Origin: J051 sp040289295
GTDB lineage: Bacteria; Armatimonadota; Fimbriimonadia; Fimbriimonadales; ATM1
Assembly: GCA_040289295.1 (NCBI GenBank)
Contig: PSLA01000042.1
Location: 1-7,312, forward strand
Direction of reading: 5' to 3'
Length of the DNA: 7,312 nt
The notes under the pieces are model-generated. The model was not told the DNA's origin and made no database searches. It saw only the letters and a program-made list of their open reading frames with translations. The stretch's first letter is position 1. Each line of letters begins with the position of its first letter. The position numbers and the translations under genes were made by a program. Positions 1-6,861 of the stretch are shown here, piece after piece.

Positions 1-97
1 CCCACTCCAGGTAGAAGAGCCGCGGGCAGTAGACGTACTCGTTGACCATCCGGGCGGGGATGAGATCGGGGAGCGGGGACGCAACGGGCTCGGTCAT
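1..97 (-). CDS. cas4-cas1: Cas4 domain of a probable Cas4-Cas1 fusion (5' end only; continues past the left edge)
   Basis: Only the first 32 codons are inside the window. They read MTEPVASPLPDLIPARMVNE, then YVYCPRLFYLEW. The stretch from PARMVNEY to CPRLFYLEW is the characteristic start of Cas4, where Cys24 would be the first cysteine ligand of the iron-sulfur cluster in this RecB-like nuclease. Cas4 trims and selects PAM-bearing prespacers during adaptation. In type I-G loci Cas4 is normally fused to the Cas1 integrase and followed by cas2, so a fusion is expected here, but the Cas1 part is not visible. The ATG at 97 is chosen because the Cas4 motif follows at the usual distance. Its ribosome binding site is weak (GTGAGCG upstream); a TTG five codons upstream (109-111) is an alternative. 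It lies 206 bases after csb2, a gap filled by a cas3 relic. Confidence 0.85.
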   Translation of the reverse strand, partial: MTEPVASPLPDLIPARMVNEYVYCPRLFYLEW

Positions 98-317
98 GAA
101 GCGCTCACGCAACGACGCGGGCCGAAGTTCACCCTCGCGGCCATTCGGCGCCCCTCAAGAGCCGCAGCCGGTCGGCGACCTCCTTTGAGGGGGCCGGTCT
201 GGGCGGCGACGGCCAGGCGGCGATATCAACGCACGCGGTCTTGCCGGATGCGGTGGGACGATCGAGGGTGGCCGGCCAGCCTCCGGCGCCGACCCGCTCA
301 GTGTTAGGTAGCGTCAT
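98..317 (-). pseudogene. Shrunken relic of a second, different cas3 helicase (62-codon ORF at 129-317)
   Basis: An ATG at 317, overlapping the end of csb2 by 14 bases, opens a 62-codon frame that stops at 129. It begins MTLPN and contains WPATLDRPTASGKTACVDIA at residues 14-33. This has the form of a Walker A (motif I) P-loop of a type I-G Cas3, where a PTASGKTA-DIA pattern is familiar. Further on, KEVADRLRLLRG (residues 45-56) resembles the segment that follows the post-P-loop strand in those helicases. The intervening helicase sequence is missing, as are the DEAH box, the second RecA domain and the HD domain, so this looks like a gene eroded by internal deletions. No convincing ribosome binding site precedes the ATG, and the rest of the gap (98-128) holds nothing recognisable. 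The P-loop (TASGKT) differs from that of the intact cas3 (TGLGKT), so it is not a recent copy. A small orphan protein is possible but less likely. Confidence 0.6.
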
Positions 318-1836
318 TCGCGCTAGCAAACAGGCCAAGCCCCACGTGCCTGCCGGCACCGACCGCGATTGGGCCCGGCATTGCACGGTGGAAGCACAAA
401 TGCACATGCCACGCGGAGAATCGCCGATTCTTTTGCGAGTCGAGGTAGTCAGGTCGACGGTAGCAATTCGGATGCTGCGACCCCGGGAAGAAGGGAGCCT
501 TGCGCAGCGTGAACGACTGGACGGCCTCAGGCCCAATACCCGCCTGCTCCAAAGCCTTGACGAATAGCCGCTCGGGCTTTGTTGGCTTGCTCTGGTTCCT
601 GGCAGGGATCCCTCTCACCCAGCCGTTGTCGTCGAAGCCAGGCAGGATCACGGGCGTGACAGTGGACCACCGCCGGCTCTCAGCAACGTACAGATTCAGC
701 ATCCCCTTGGAACTGCACCGCCACAGGTCCAGGAGGACGCCGCGTTCGTTGCCGTCGCAATCGCGCAGCACTTGGTTGCGGAGGCGCTGCTGTGCCCAGC
801 GTGCGTGCGTGCCCTCGCCGTCAAAGGGCTCGGCGATCAGCACGCGGCGAATCATACCGTCGGCGTGCTCGTGGCCGATCGTGGGTAGAGGCAGGTACGA
901 GAAGCGGGGCCAACTTTCATTGACAAATCGACCATCCGGGCTTTTTGGCCCGTGGCCGGCCACGTACATGTCTGATCCACCCGGGAAATTGTGCGAGTCA
1001 GCCTGCGCGCACCGGCACGCCAGCGATCGCAACATGGCCGCGACGCAGGCAGCATCTTCTTGCCGGAACGCGACGCCCTCGGGCAGTTCGAACACCGCGT
1101 ACGGCCTTGGAGGTAACGTATCCGCGCTCAGGTAGAGCACTGAATCGAACTGCTTGAACTTGTGCGGCGGGTTGAAGCGCGTTCCGTCGATCCGCGAAAC
1201 GAAAGATGCATAAGCCCTTTCCAAGCCCTCCAGTGAGCCGTCAATCGGTACCCGTGCTGCTCGCTGGCCCGGTCGGTGCGTGCGCCACGCGCGCCAGCGC
1301 CGCCCCGGCAACGCCTCCGCTGCAGCATCCGTGAGGAGGCGGCCGCTGGCCACCGCCTGGTCTATCCCCCAGCCGAGTGCCATGAGGTGCCGCGCCTCAT
1401 AACAGAGCAGCTCAGCGTGGGGGCGTGCCGTGGCCCACTCATCGTCCGGAATCGCCCACAGGTAGTGCAGCGTCGGCCCGACCGCCGCGCCGCTGCCGCC
1501 ACCCACGATTCGATGCGGCCGGACCACCTTGGAGGTCAGGCGATCCTGACGATCGAACTTCTTGTCGGCGTCGTTATTGGGGACGAAGAGCGTGTAGGCC
1601 GCGGCGGGCTTCGCTTCCGGCCCGACGATCAGGGGCGGCTCGCGGCGCTCCAGCCAGCGGAAGGCTTCGGCTTTGGCCTTGGACCAGTCGGCGTTGCGGC
1701 AGCCCGTGCGCGAGCCAGCCACAAGGGCCTGGAACAGCCGCATCGGTGACGGCGGCCACTCCGGCTCGTCGTCATCGCCCTTGCCGTGGAATAGGTCGTC
1801 CAGCGGCGTAACGGAGATGCAGAGGTGGCGGGTCAT
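304..1836 (-). CDS. csb2: Csb2, type I-G Cas5-Cas6 fusion (GSU0054 family)
   Basis: This 510-residue protein is the Csb2/GSU0054 family member, in which a Cas5-like N-terminal half is joined to a Cas6-like C-terminal half. The family is expected to cleave the precursor crRNA and stay at one end of the effector complex. Visible signatures are EPEWPPSPMRLFQALVAG at residues 24-41, typical of the N-terminus, and WHVHLCF (476-482) followed by the glycine-rich GAGRHVGLGLF at 493-503, the RNA-binding loop typical of Cas6-type RAMP domains. His477, His479 and His497 are possible catalytic residues, which is inference. The ATG at 1836 overlaps the csb1 stop as ATGA, with GAGGAGGAG 8 bases upstream, so translation is probably coupled to csb1. 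The frame is complete. It is followed by a relic of another cas3 rather than directly by cas4-cas1. Confidence 0.93.
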   Translation of the reverse strand: MTRHLCISVTPLDDLFHGKGDDDEPEWPPSPMRLFQALVAGSRTGCRNADWSKAKAEAFRWLERREPPLIVGPEAKPAAAYTLFVPNNDADKKFDRQDRLTSKVVRPHRIVGGGSGAAVGPTLHYLWAIPDDEWATARPHAELLCYEARHLMALGWGIDQAVASGRLLTDAAAEALPGRRWRAWRTHRPGQRAARVPIDGSLEGLERAYASFVSRIDGTRFNPPHKFKQFDSVLYLSADTLPPRPYAVFELPEGVAFRQEDAACVAAMLRSLACRCAQADSHNFPGGSDMYVAGHGPKSPDGRFVNESWPRFSYLPLPTIGHEHADGMIRRVLIAEPFDGEGTHARWAQQRLRNQVLRDCDGNERGVLLDLWRCSSKGMLNLYVAESRRWSTVTPVILPGFDDNGWVRGIPARNQSKPTKPERLFVKALEQAGIGPEAVQSFTLRKAPFFPGSQHPNCYRRPDYLDSQKNRRFSAWHVHLCFHRAMPGPIAVGAGRHVGLGLFASANDAT

Positions 1837-3023
1837 TCGTGGGACTCCTCCTCTTCCGCACCTTGGTCGCTGGCGCTGCTCTCAGCTTTCGCCTTGGCAC
1901 GACGAGACTTCTTACGTTCCTCCTTCGACTGTTTGATAGCAGCGTTGGCCGAATCGCTGTTGAACTGCGCCACCTTTGCGGCTCCGACGCCGAAATCGTT
2001 GGCAGCCTCGGTTGCGTAGGCTAGGGCCTCGTCATGGGACAGGGTGAATCCTTCATCACGGCAGCCATCGTGTTTAACAAGGAACCATTTCGCCGGTCGG
2101 CTCGGGGCCGGCACGAGTTCGCACCCCTCTCGAAGGAAGGTCTCCTGCGGGGCAGTGAACGCAACCAGCGCCAGCCCGAGGATGTAACGGCGCAGTGGGA
2201 GGGGGTCCGCATCCTTGCCGGCGAAGAGCGCCCGCAGCGCAACGAGATTCAGGGTAGCGTCCCTCCGGATTTCCTCGACCAGGACTCCACCGTGTGACCA
2301 CGGGGCGGGTGCGTGACGGAGTCCGAGTTGAGACATGGAGTCTTCCTCAGTCTTGTTGCCAGGAGCGTCGAGGAGTCCATCTTCGACATAGCTCAATGCC
2401 GGGATGTACTGTGCCGAGCGATGTAACGGTCTGACGTTGAAAGCCCGGATTACAGATCGCACGATTCGCGGTAGCTTGACCTGCGTCTCGCGCGAATCCC
2501 ACGCACCGAACACGAGCGATGTAGGGGCAACCTTGGCCAGCGGCACAGCGTTGCCGGCTCGAATAGCTTCGAAGGCTTTCTTGAGTTCCTCTGCTAGATC
2601 GGAGAAGCGTACAATCGCGTCTGCCGCGCGATGCCCGGCGTCCAAGAGGTGAACCTCACGGGCGTTCGCCTTGACGATGACCTGCGGGACGAGGTGCTTG
2701 TACTTCTCCCGCTTGAAGATGGGCTCCATGCGGTTGGCCTGAGAGCCAACGCTGTCGATCTGGCACACGCTTGTGCCGTCCTCGAAGCGGTCGATGTTGT
2801 ACCCGATGGGTCCCTTCTGACCCTTGTAGACGCCAGGTACGGGTTCCCCCTTGTTGAAGCGGCTTCCGGCGTCTGTATCGGCCAGTGTGTACGTCGGCGG
2901 AAAGATCACCGCGTCCTTGCCCTCGACCGGTTCGAGCCACTGGCGCATCACCAGCGCCGCCACGTCGCTGTCGTCCTTCAGCCAGTCGTCAAACCGGCCC
3001 ACGTCCATCTGCGTATCGCTCAT
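1833..3023 (-). CDS. csb1: Csb1, type I-G Cas7 backbone protein (GSU0053 family)
   Basis: A 396-residue protein of the Csb1/GSU0053 family, the Cas7 subunit that polymerises along the crRNA to form the interference complex backbone. Family blocks are easy to see: IDSVGSQANRMEP (89-101), LLDAGHRAADAIVRFS (126-141), APTSLVFGAWDSR (166-178) and KLPRIVRSVIRAFNVR (183-198), with FPPTY near residue 41 before them. The last 31 residues or so (from about 366) are low complexity, first Lys/Arg-rich and then Glu/Ser-rich, and are probably disordered. The ATG at 3023 overlaps the upstream csb3-like stop as ATGA, with GGAGGTGA just ahead of it, a strong ribosome binding site. The Glu codons of the C-terminus also form the ribosome binding site of csb2. 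The gene is complete and its motifs look intact. Confidence 0.96.
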   Translation of the reverse strand: MSDTQMDVGRFDDWLKDDSDVAALVMRQWLEPVEGKDAVIFPPTYTLADTDAGSRFNKGEPVPGVYKGQKGPIGYNIDRFEDGTSVCQIDSVGSQANRMEPIFKREKYKHLVPQVIVKANAREVHLLDAGHRAADAIVRFSDLAEELKKAFEAIRAGNAVPLAKVAPTSLVFGAWDSRETQVKLPRIVRSVIRAFNVRPLHRSAQYIPALSYVEDGLLDAPGNKTEEDSMSQLGLRHAPAPWSHGGVLVEEIRRDATLNLVALRALFAGKDADPLPLRRYILGLALVAFTAPQETFLREGCELVPAPSRPAKWFLVKHDGCRDEGFTLSHDEALAYATEAANDFGVGAAKVAQFNSDSANAAIKQSKEERKKSRRAKAKAESSASDQGAEEEESHE

Positions 3024-3841
3024 GTGTCACCTCCGATCGGGATTGCGAAGTCAAAGGCCTTGTACCGCTTTTGATCGTCCCTAAACCTCAGCGAGAACCG
3101 ATATCCCTTTCGGCCGGGCATGTTCGCCGCTCCGCAGGCCACCGCCGCCGCGACGGGGGCGGACAAGGGTTGTGGCCAGGTCCAGTACTCAAACGCCCAT
3201 TTCGACTCCGATGATTGTCGTGGCCGAAACCGTTGGAGGCCGATCAAGCACAGCAACTCAACTGCCGGATGGGCTACGGTCTCGACGCCTTGGACATCCA
3301 ACGAGAACCCCGTGTCCAGGGCGTGGGCGAAGCGCCTCGCGTCAAAATAGAATGGCTCAACAACCTTCCCCGGTAACTCGGGGAGACTCGCGGTCCTGCC
3401 CCGGTCCAGCCAGCCTTTGTCGGCATGTCCGTCAGCGATGGCAGAGTGCAGCATTGCCCGGGCGATCACCTTGACCCTCTGCTGCCCAGCCCAGGTCTTG
3501 AGCAGCCCGCCGACACCCGTGTCGTCTAGCCACCAGTCCAACCGCATGGCCAGGGAACCGCCGTCATCGTCCACCGCGTGCTGCCGAAGTCGCAGCGGAC
3601 ATGTCTTGTCATCAGCTTTAGGGTCATCTGGTATAAGCTCACAATTTTGAAGCCACTCCGAAACCTGCCGGAGAGTTATTCCGCCACACTCGGCACAAAT
3701 CATGAACTGCCCATTCTCGAACCACCCCCCCGCCCCCGGCCACAGGCGGTGGGCCAGTTCCAACAGCCCGCAGCAGGCGAAGAACTGGCCCGGGTTGGTC
3801 ACGTCCACGATAATGCTTAGGCTCGGCCTGCTGTCGTTCAC
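3020..3841 (-). CDS. csb3: Csb3-like type I-G effector protein (candidate Cas8-role or accessory subunit)
   Basis: A 273-residue protein whose N-terminus reads VDVTNPGQFFACCGLLELA (residues 12-30), the conserved opening of the Csb3-like proteins encoded next to cas3 and csb1 in type I-G loci. Other visible features are RLDWW (100-104), KTWAGQQ (115-121) and an aromatic-rich segment, AFEYWTWPQPL, nearer the C-terminus. No nuclease or helicase motif is apparent. The family role is poorly defined. Placed with cas7 and cas5-6, and with no csx17-type large subunit in the window, it is a candidate for the Cas8 position or another small effector subunit, which is inference. The GTG at 3841 is preferred over an in-frame ATG at 3952: GGAGGAGG sits 7 bases before the GTG, and the extra 37 residues are low complexity and overlap cas3. 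It begins 23 bases after cas3 and overlaps csb1 by ATGA. Confidence 0.75.
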   Translation of the reverse strand: MNDSRPSLSIIVDVTNPGQFFACCGLLELAHRLWPGAGGWFENGQFMICAECGGITLRQVSEWLQNCELIPDDPKADDKTCPLRLRQHAVDDDGGSLAMRLDWWLDDTGVGGLLKTWAGQQRVKVIARAMLHSAIADGHADKGWLDRGRTASLPELPGKVVEPFYFDARRFAHALDTGFSLDVQGVETVAHPAVELLCLIGLQRFRPRQSSESKWAFEYWTWPQPLSAPVAAAVACGAANMPGRKGYRFSLRFRDDQKRYKAFDFAIPIGGDT

Positions 3842-3848
3842 GCTCCCA

Positions 3849-3856
3849 CCTCCTCC
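3849..3856 (-). promoter_or_regulatory. Ribosome binding site fixing the GTG start of the csb3-like gene
   Basis: On the minus strand this reads GGAGGAGG, followed by a 7-base gap and GTG at 3841. It lies in the short cas3-csb3 gap and supports the GTG over the longer in-frame start at 3952, which would sit inside cas3. Confidence 0.75.
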
Positions 3857-3864
3857 GGCACGGC

Positions 3865-6630
3865 TCAACCGGCACCGTCGGCGGCGGGGCTCGGCGGCGC
3901 CGCCGGCTTCGATGCCGCAATGTCCGCGCAGCGCACTAGGGCCTCGAGCCATGCCAAACCCCAGCGGCCGAAGCGCTGGTGCAGCCGACCGAAGCGCTGC
4001 ATCGCCTCGACGAGCGCCTGCTCGTTCGCGGCGGTCGTCGGCAGGCGCCGCTCGCCGGTAGATCGATCGAGCGGCCCTTCGTTGTCAAAAGCCCGCCGCT
4101 CGAAGTGCGGCCGTGCCCAGCCGTGATGTGCCGCGATCAGGTGCAAAATCAGATCGCGCTCGGGGTGCTTCGCGATTTCCGGATCTGCCATCGCCTCCAA
4201 CAGCGAGCCGAACTCGTGGCGGTACCCGCCGAGGGCACGGCCGTGGAGGTATCGGGTGGACTTGGCCAGCGGTTCGCTGCCGTTGTCGTTTTGGGCATAT
4301 CGCTGCCAGACCGGCCGGTCCTTGCCACGATCGTGCCACCGGGCCGCCGCCACGAGGGCTTCCTTGATGGTCGGTTCCAGTCCCAGGCGGTCCGCGATCG
4401 CCTCCATGTGTCTCTGGATCGCCTTCGTGTGTTCCGCCAGGGGCTGCCGGACCCGGGCGGTCTCGGGACTCTCACGCGCCGCTTTCTCCGGCAGTTCGAA
4501 TAGGACGAGGTCGGTGGACTCGCCCTCGTCCTCGGCGCCCTCCTCGCCTCTCTTCAGAGGAATCCGTTCGCGCTCGCTTAGTTCAGACGAAGGCTTGGCG
4601 ACCCCATCCGACAGCAGTCGGCGCCATTGCGACTCGCCACCTGCTGTCCGGACCTCGAGCCATCGTTCCCGCCGACCAACCCCTGTCGCCTTCTCCGCGA
4701 CGTCGATATCGTTGATCGGTCCGGTGGCCTTCCCATCAAGCAGCCCGTGCCTGTCAAGCCCGCCCGCCTCGACGGGGAGAACCACTGTGCGATAGGCAAG
4801 TACATCCGGGAGATCCCTCTCTGGCCTCTTGACGATCTCAGACAAGGTCGACCAACGCGCACGGCCGCGCTCATCGAGAAGGAGGATGGGAAAGTCCTGC
4901 TCCCCATCCTTCGGCGCCCGTCTACGGTGAGCCGTCAGCAGCTCATCGAGAGTTTTTCTGACGCGGTCCGTGCGGTCCCGGAGGCGCTCGCGTGCCTCGA
5001 TCCCGCATGCTCGGAACCAGTCAGTTAGAGTGGATTCGTCAACCCGACTCTGCGACAGCAGCGTTACTTCCTTCCGCCAGACCACGTAGGTTTCCGGTGG
5101 ATCACCGGTCAGGCCATGAAGGTACGCGGCCACCTCCCGCCGGCCGGGCATGTCCTCAATGCTCGTCAAGGACCAGCTGTCGAGCAGGATGTCGGAGAGT
5201 GGAGGAATCGTCGGCTCGGGAGAAAAGGCGGCTTCTCGATCCTTCGCACTTAACTCCTCAACCAGCGTTCGGAGGTGGCGCGGGCTGACAAGCAGACCAT
5301 TGGCTCCGTTTGACTTGTTGACCCAATCTTGCAGAATATGCAAAGTGGCCGCAACGGCTTTGTCCATCGCAGAGGCCTTCTCACCCGGCTTCTCGTCTTG
5401 CTCTGTCCAGATGACATCCACGCGCGCCTCCCGGCTCTCGCCGCCGCGGCGGTTCACCCGCCCGAGCCGCTGGATCATCGCGTCCAGCGTCGTCAGGTCG
5501 CAGACCAGGTGGTCCGCATCGAGGTCGATCCCTACTTCGCCTGCCGATGTGCTCACGAGGTAGACGGTCTCCGCGACGGAGGATTCGGGGTCGAGCATCG
5601 CTCGATATACTCGGTCCCCGTTCACAAGGCGATCGCGCTCGTATCCCCGGATTGTGCCCGTGAGCAGCGCCACGCGCTCGTCAGCCGCCTTGCCCGTTTT
5701 CTTCCTGATCACGTCGGCCACTTGCTGCGCATCCTCGGGGGAACGGACGTACACCAGCACCTTCGCTTTCGCCTCGATGTGCAACGTCGCCTTCTCCGCC
5801 AGTCCTTGAACCACGTTGTCGCACCTGTGGAGGCGGAGCCACTTCTTCGCGTCGAGGCGATGCTTCACAATCCGACCGGTGTGCGCATCTGTCTCATCGA
5901 CTGCTTCGAGCTGGAGCGCGCCCTTGCCGCCATCCCGCTGTGTTGCGGACAACTCCATGACTCGAACACGCCGCGGTTCCCGCGATCGCTCTTGCTCGTC
6001 GGCGATCCGTCGGAGCAGGTCGCTGAACGCCGGCGTCAGGTGCGCCTCGTCGTGGATGATCAAAGTGTCCTGCCCGATCAGTCCCGCGTGGTGCGCACGT
6101 CTGTATCGTCCATCGCCGTAGCCGGAGAAGAGCAGCTTGCTGCCGATCATGTCGATGGTCCCGATGACGATCGCCGGCCGAGCCGGGTCGGCCTTCCACT
6201 CTTCGTTGTCGGCGAGCTCACCTCGCAGGGTGCTCACCCCTAAAAGAGGCTCCTTGGAGGCGGAAAGCCCACCCAGGACCGAGGCGATGCCCCTCAGAAT
6301 ATGCGCGTGCTCTTCCCAGTCAGGCCCCTCCGGCTGCAGGAGGCGGCGACGCATGCCCTCCACGGTGGCCGTGGCCTGATCGACTATGGTACGTCTGTTG
6401 ACTATGTAGGCGAGACGTCTCGGAAGCCGAACACACCCGTCCCTTGCCTGGTGCACAAGTGCTAATAGCCAGAGGACAATAGCCGAGGTCTTTCCGAGAC
6501 CCGTCGGAATGTCACACGCTTCCGGTATATCGTCTTTGAGCAGCCGCTCAAACAGCCGGCACTGCCATCTCATCGGCGAGAAGCCAGTCAAGCTGCGAAA
6601 TTCATTGTAGAAGCTATTGCTGGTGGTCAC
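3865..6630 (-). CDS. cas3: Cas3 helicase-nuclease, type I-G (helicase followed by C-terminal HD domain)
   Basis: A 921-residue Cas3 that would be recruited by the crRNA complex to unwind and degrade target DNA. The N-terminal half is a superfamily 2 helicase: RWQ at 21-23 (Q-motif-like), Walker A TGLGKT at 43-48, Walker B DEAH at 194-197, SAT (motif III) at 228-230 and QRLGRVNRRG (motif VI) from 387. The C-terminal part holds the HD nuclease: WHDRGK with His766-Asp767, then His796, YRHE with His805, and the AAHHG pair His835-His836. Helicase first and HD last is the order seen in the GSU0051-type Cas3 of type I-G. All key motifs are present, so it looks functional. The start is GTG at 6630, with AGGAGG 10 bases upstream inside the end of a preceding orphan ORF. 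That ORF is in the same frame, separated by TGA AAT CCG. The csb3-like gene starts 23 bases after the cas3 stop. Confidence 0.95.
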   Translation of the reverse strand: MTTSNSFYNEFRSLTGFSPMRWQCRLFERLLKDDIPEACDIPTGLGKTSAIVLWLLALVHQARDGCVRLPRRLAYIVNRRTIVDQATATVEGMRRRLLQPEGPDWEEHAHILRGIASVLGGLSASKEPLLGVSTLRGELADNEEWKADPARPAIVIGTIDMIGSKLLFSGYGDGRYRRAHHAGLIGQDTLIIHDEAHLTPAFSDLLRRIADEQERSREPRRVRVMELSATQRDGGKGALQLEAVDETDAHTGRIVKHRLDAKKWLRLHRCDNVVQGLAEKATLHIEAKAKVLVYVRSPEDAQQVADVIRKKTGKAADERVALLTGTIRGYERDRLVNGDRVYRAMLDPESSVAETVYLVSTSAGEVGIDLDADHLVCDLTTLDAMIQRLGRVNRRGGESREARVDVIWTEQDEKPGEKASAMDKAVAATLHILQDWVNKSNGANGLLVSPRHLRTLVEELSAKDREAAFSPEPTIPPLSDILLDSWSLTSIEDMPGRREVAAYLHGLTGDPPETYVVWRKEVTLLSQSRVDESTLTDWFRACGIEARERLRDRTDRVRKTLDELLTAHRRRAPKDGEQDFPILLLDERGRARWSTLSEIVKRPERDLPDVLAYRTVVLPVEAGGLDRHGLLDGKATGPINDIDVAEKATGVGRRERWLEVRTAGGESQWRRLLSDGVAKPSSELSERERIPLKRGEEGAEDEGESTDLVLFELPEKAARESPETARVRQPLAEHTKAIQRHMEAIADRLGLEPTIKEALVAAARWHDRGKDRPVWQRYAQNDNGSEPLAKSTRYLHGRALGGYRHEFGSLLEAMADPEIAKHPERDLILHLIAAHHGWARPHFERRAFDNEGPLDRSTGERRLPTTAANEQALVEAMQRFGRLHQRFGRWGLAWLEALVRCADIAASKPAAPPSPAADGAG

Positions 6631-6636
6631 CGGATT

Positions 6637-6852
6637 TCACCCTCCTCGGGTTCTGTCCGCCCTAGCGCGCGTGACAAGCCAAACAGCGATGACCGCCGTC
6701 TTCCCGAGCCCCGTGGGGATGTCGATGAGCTCAGGAATATCCCCCTGGTGGAGCATCCGCTCAAGAAGCCTCTCTTGCCAAGGGAAGGGTTTGTTTCCCT
6801 TTCCCAGGGCTTGCTCAAGCTTTTTTGCCTTCTGATTGTCCATACTCATCAT
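6637..6852 (-). pseudogene. Orphan Cas3 N-terminal fragment (71 codons, Walker A only)
   Basis: This short frame encodes KPFPWQERLLERML, then DIPELIDIPTGLGKTAVIAV and WLVTRARA, ending after DRTRGG at a TGA. It matches the first 60 or so residues of the neighbouring Cas3 block by block (PMRWQCRLFERLL, DDIPEACDIPTGLGKTSAIV, LWLLALVHQA), but with many substitutions. It is therefore the start of a related but different Cas3 rather than a recent tandem copy. Everything beyond motif I is missing. It keeps a good ribosome binding site (AGGAGG, 6856-6861) in front of ATG codons at 6852, 6849 and 6843; the second is best spaced. It is in frame with cas3, split from it by TGA AAT CCG before the cas3 GTG, so its translation could feed cas3 initiation. 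The best reading is a leftover of an earlier cas3. A retained leader peptide or small protein is the alternative. Confidence 0.75.
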
Positions 6853-6855
6853 TGC

Positions 6856-6861
6856 CCTCCT
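6856..6861 (-). promoter_or_regulatory. Ribosome binding site of the orphan Cas3 fragment, first translation signal of the cas cluster
   Basis: The minus strand reads AGGAGG, 3 bases before the ATG at 6852 and 6 bases before the ATG at 6849. It is as strong as the sites of the intact genes, so the fragment may still be translated. No convincing -35/-10 pair was found between it and the array. Confidence 0.6.

Noticed and set aside
318..536. Upstream extension of the 62-codon relic frame to an ATG at 536
   Set aside because: This part is antisense-free but lies in the wrong frame inside csb2, is Arg/Ser-rich, and carries no helicase similarity; only the portion from 317 onwards does.
3842..3952. 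Longer start for the csb3-like gene
   Set aside because: The extra 37 residues are Arg/Gly-rich, overlap the cas3 coding end, and have no ribosome binding site as good as the one before the GTG at 3841.
5329..6243. A 304-codon plus-strand open frame
   Set aside because: It lies wholly antisense to the helicase part of cas3, shows no recognisable motif and is a typical GC-rich shadow frame. The same applies to the plus-strand frames at 500-1135, 3979-4503 and 4256-4795.
6637..6852. Reading the fragment plus cas3 as one gene with stop-codon readthrough
   Set aside because: Both segments carry a complete Q-motif-like and Walker A block, so a fused product would have a duplicated N-terminus. 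The GTG at 6630 also has its own ribosome binding site, and no readthrough signal is visible.
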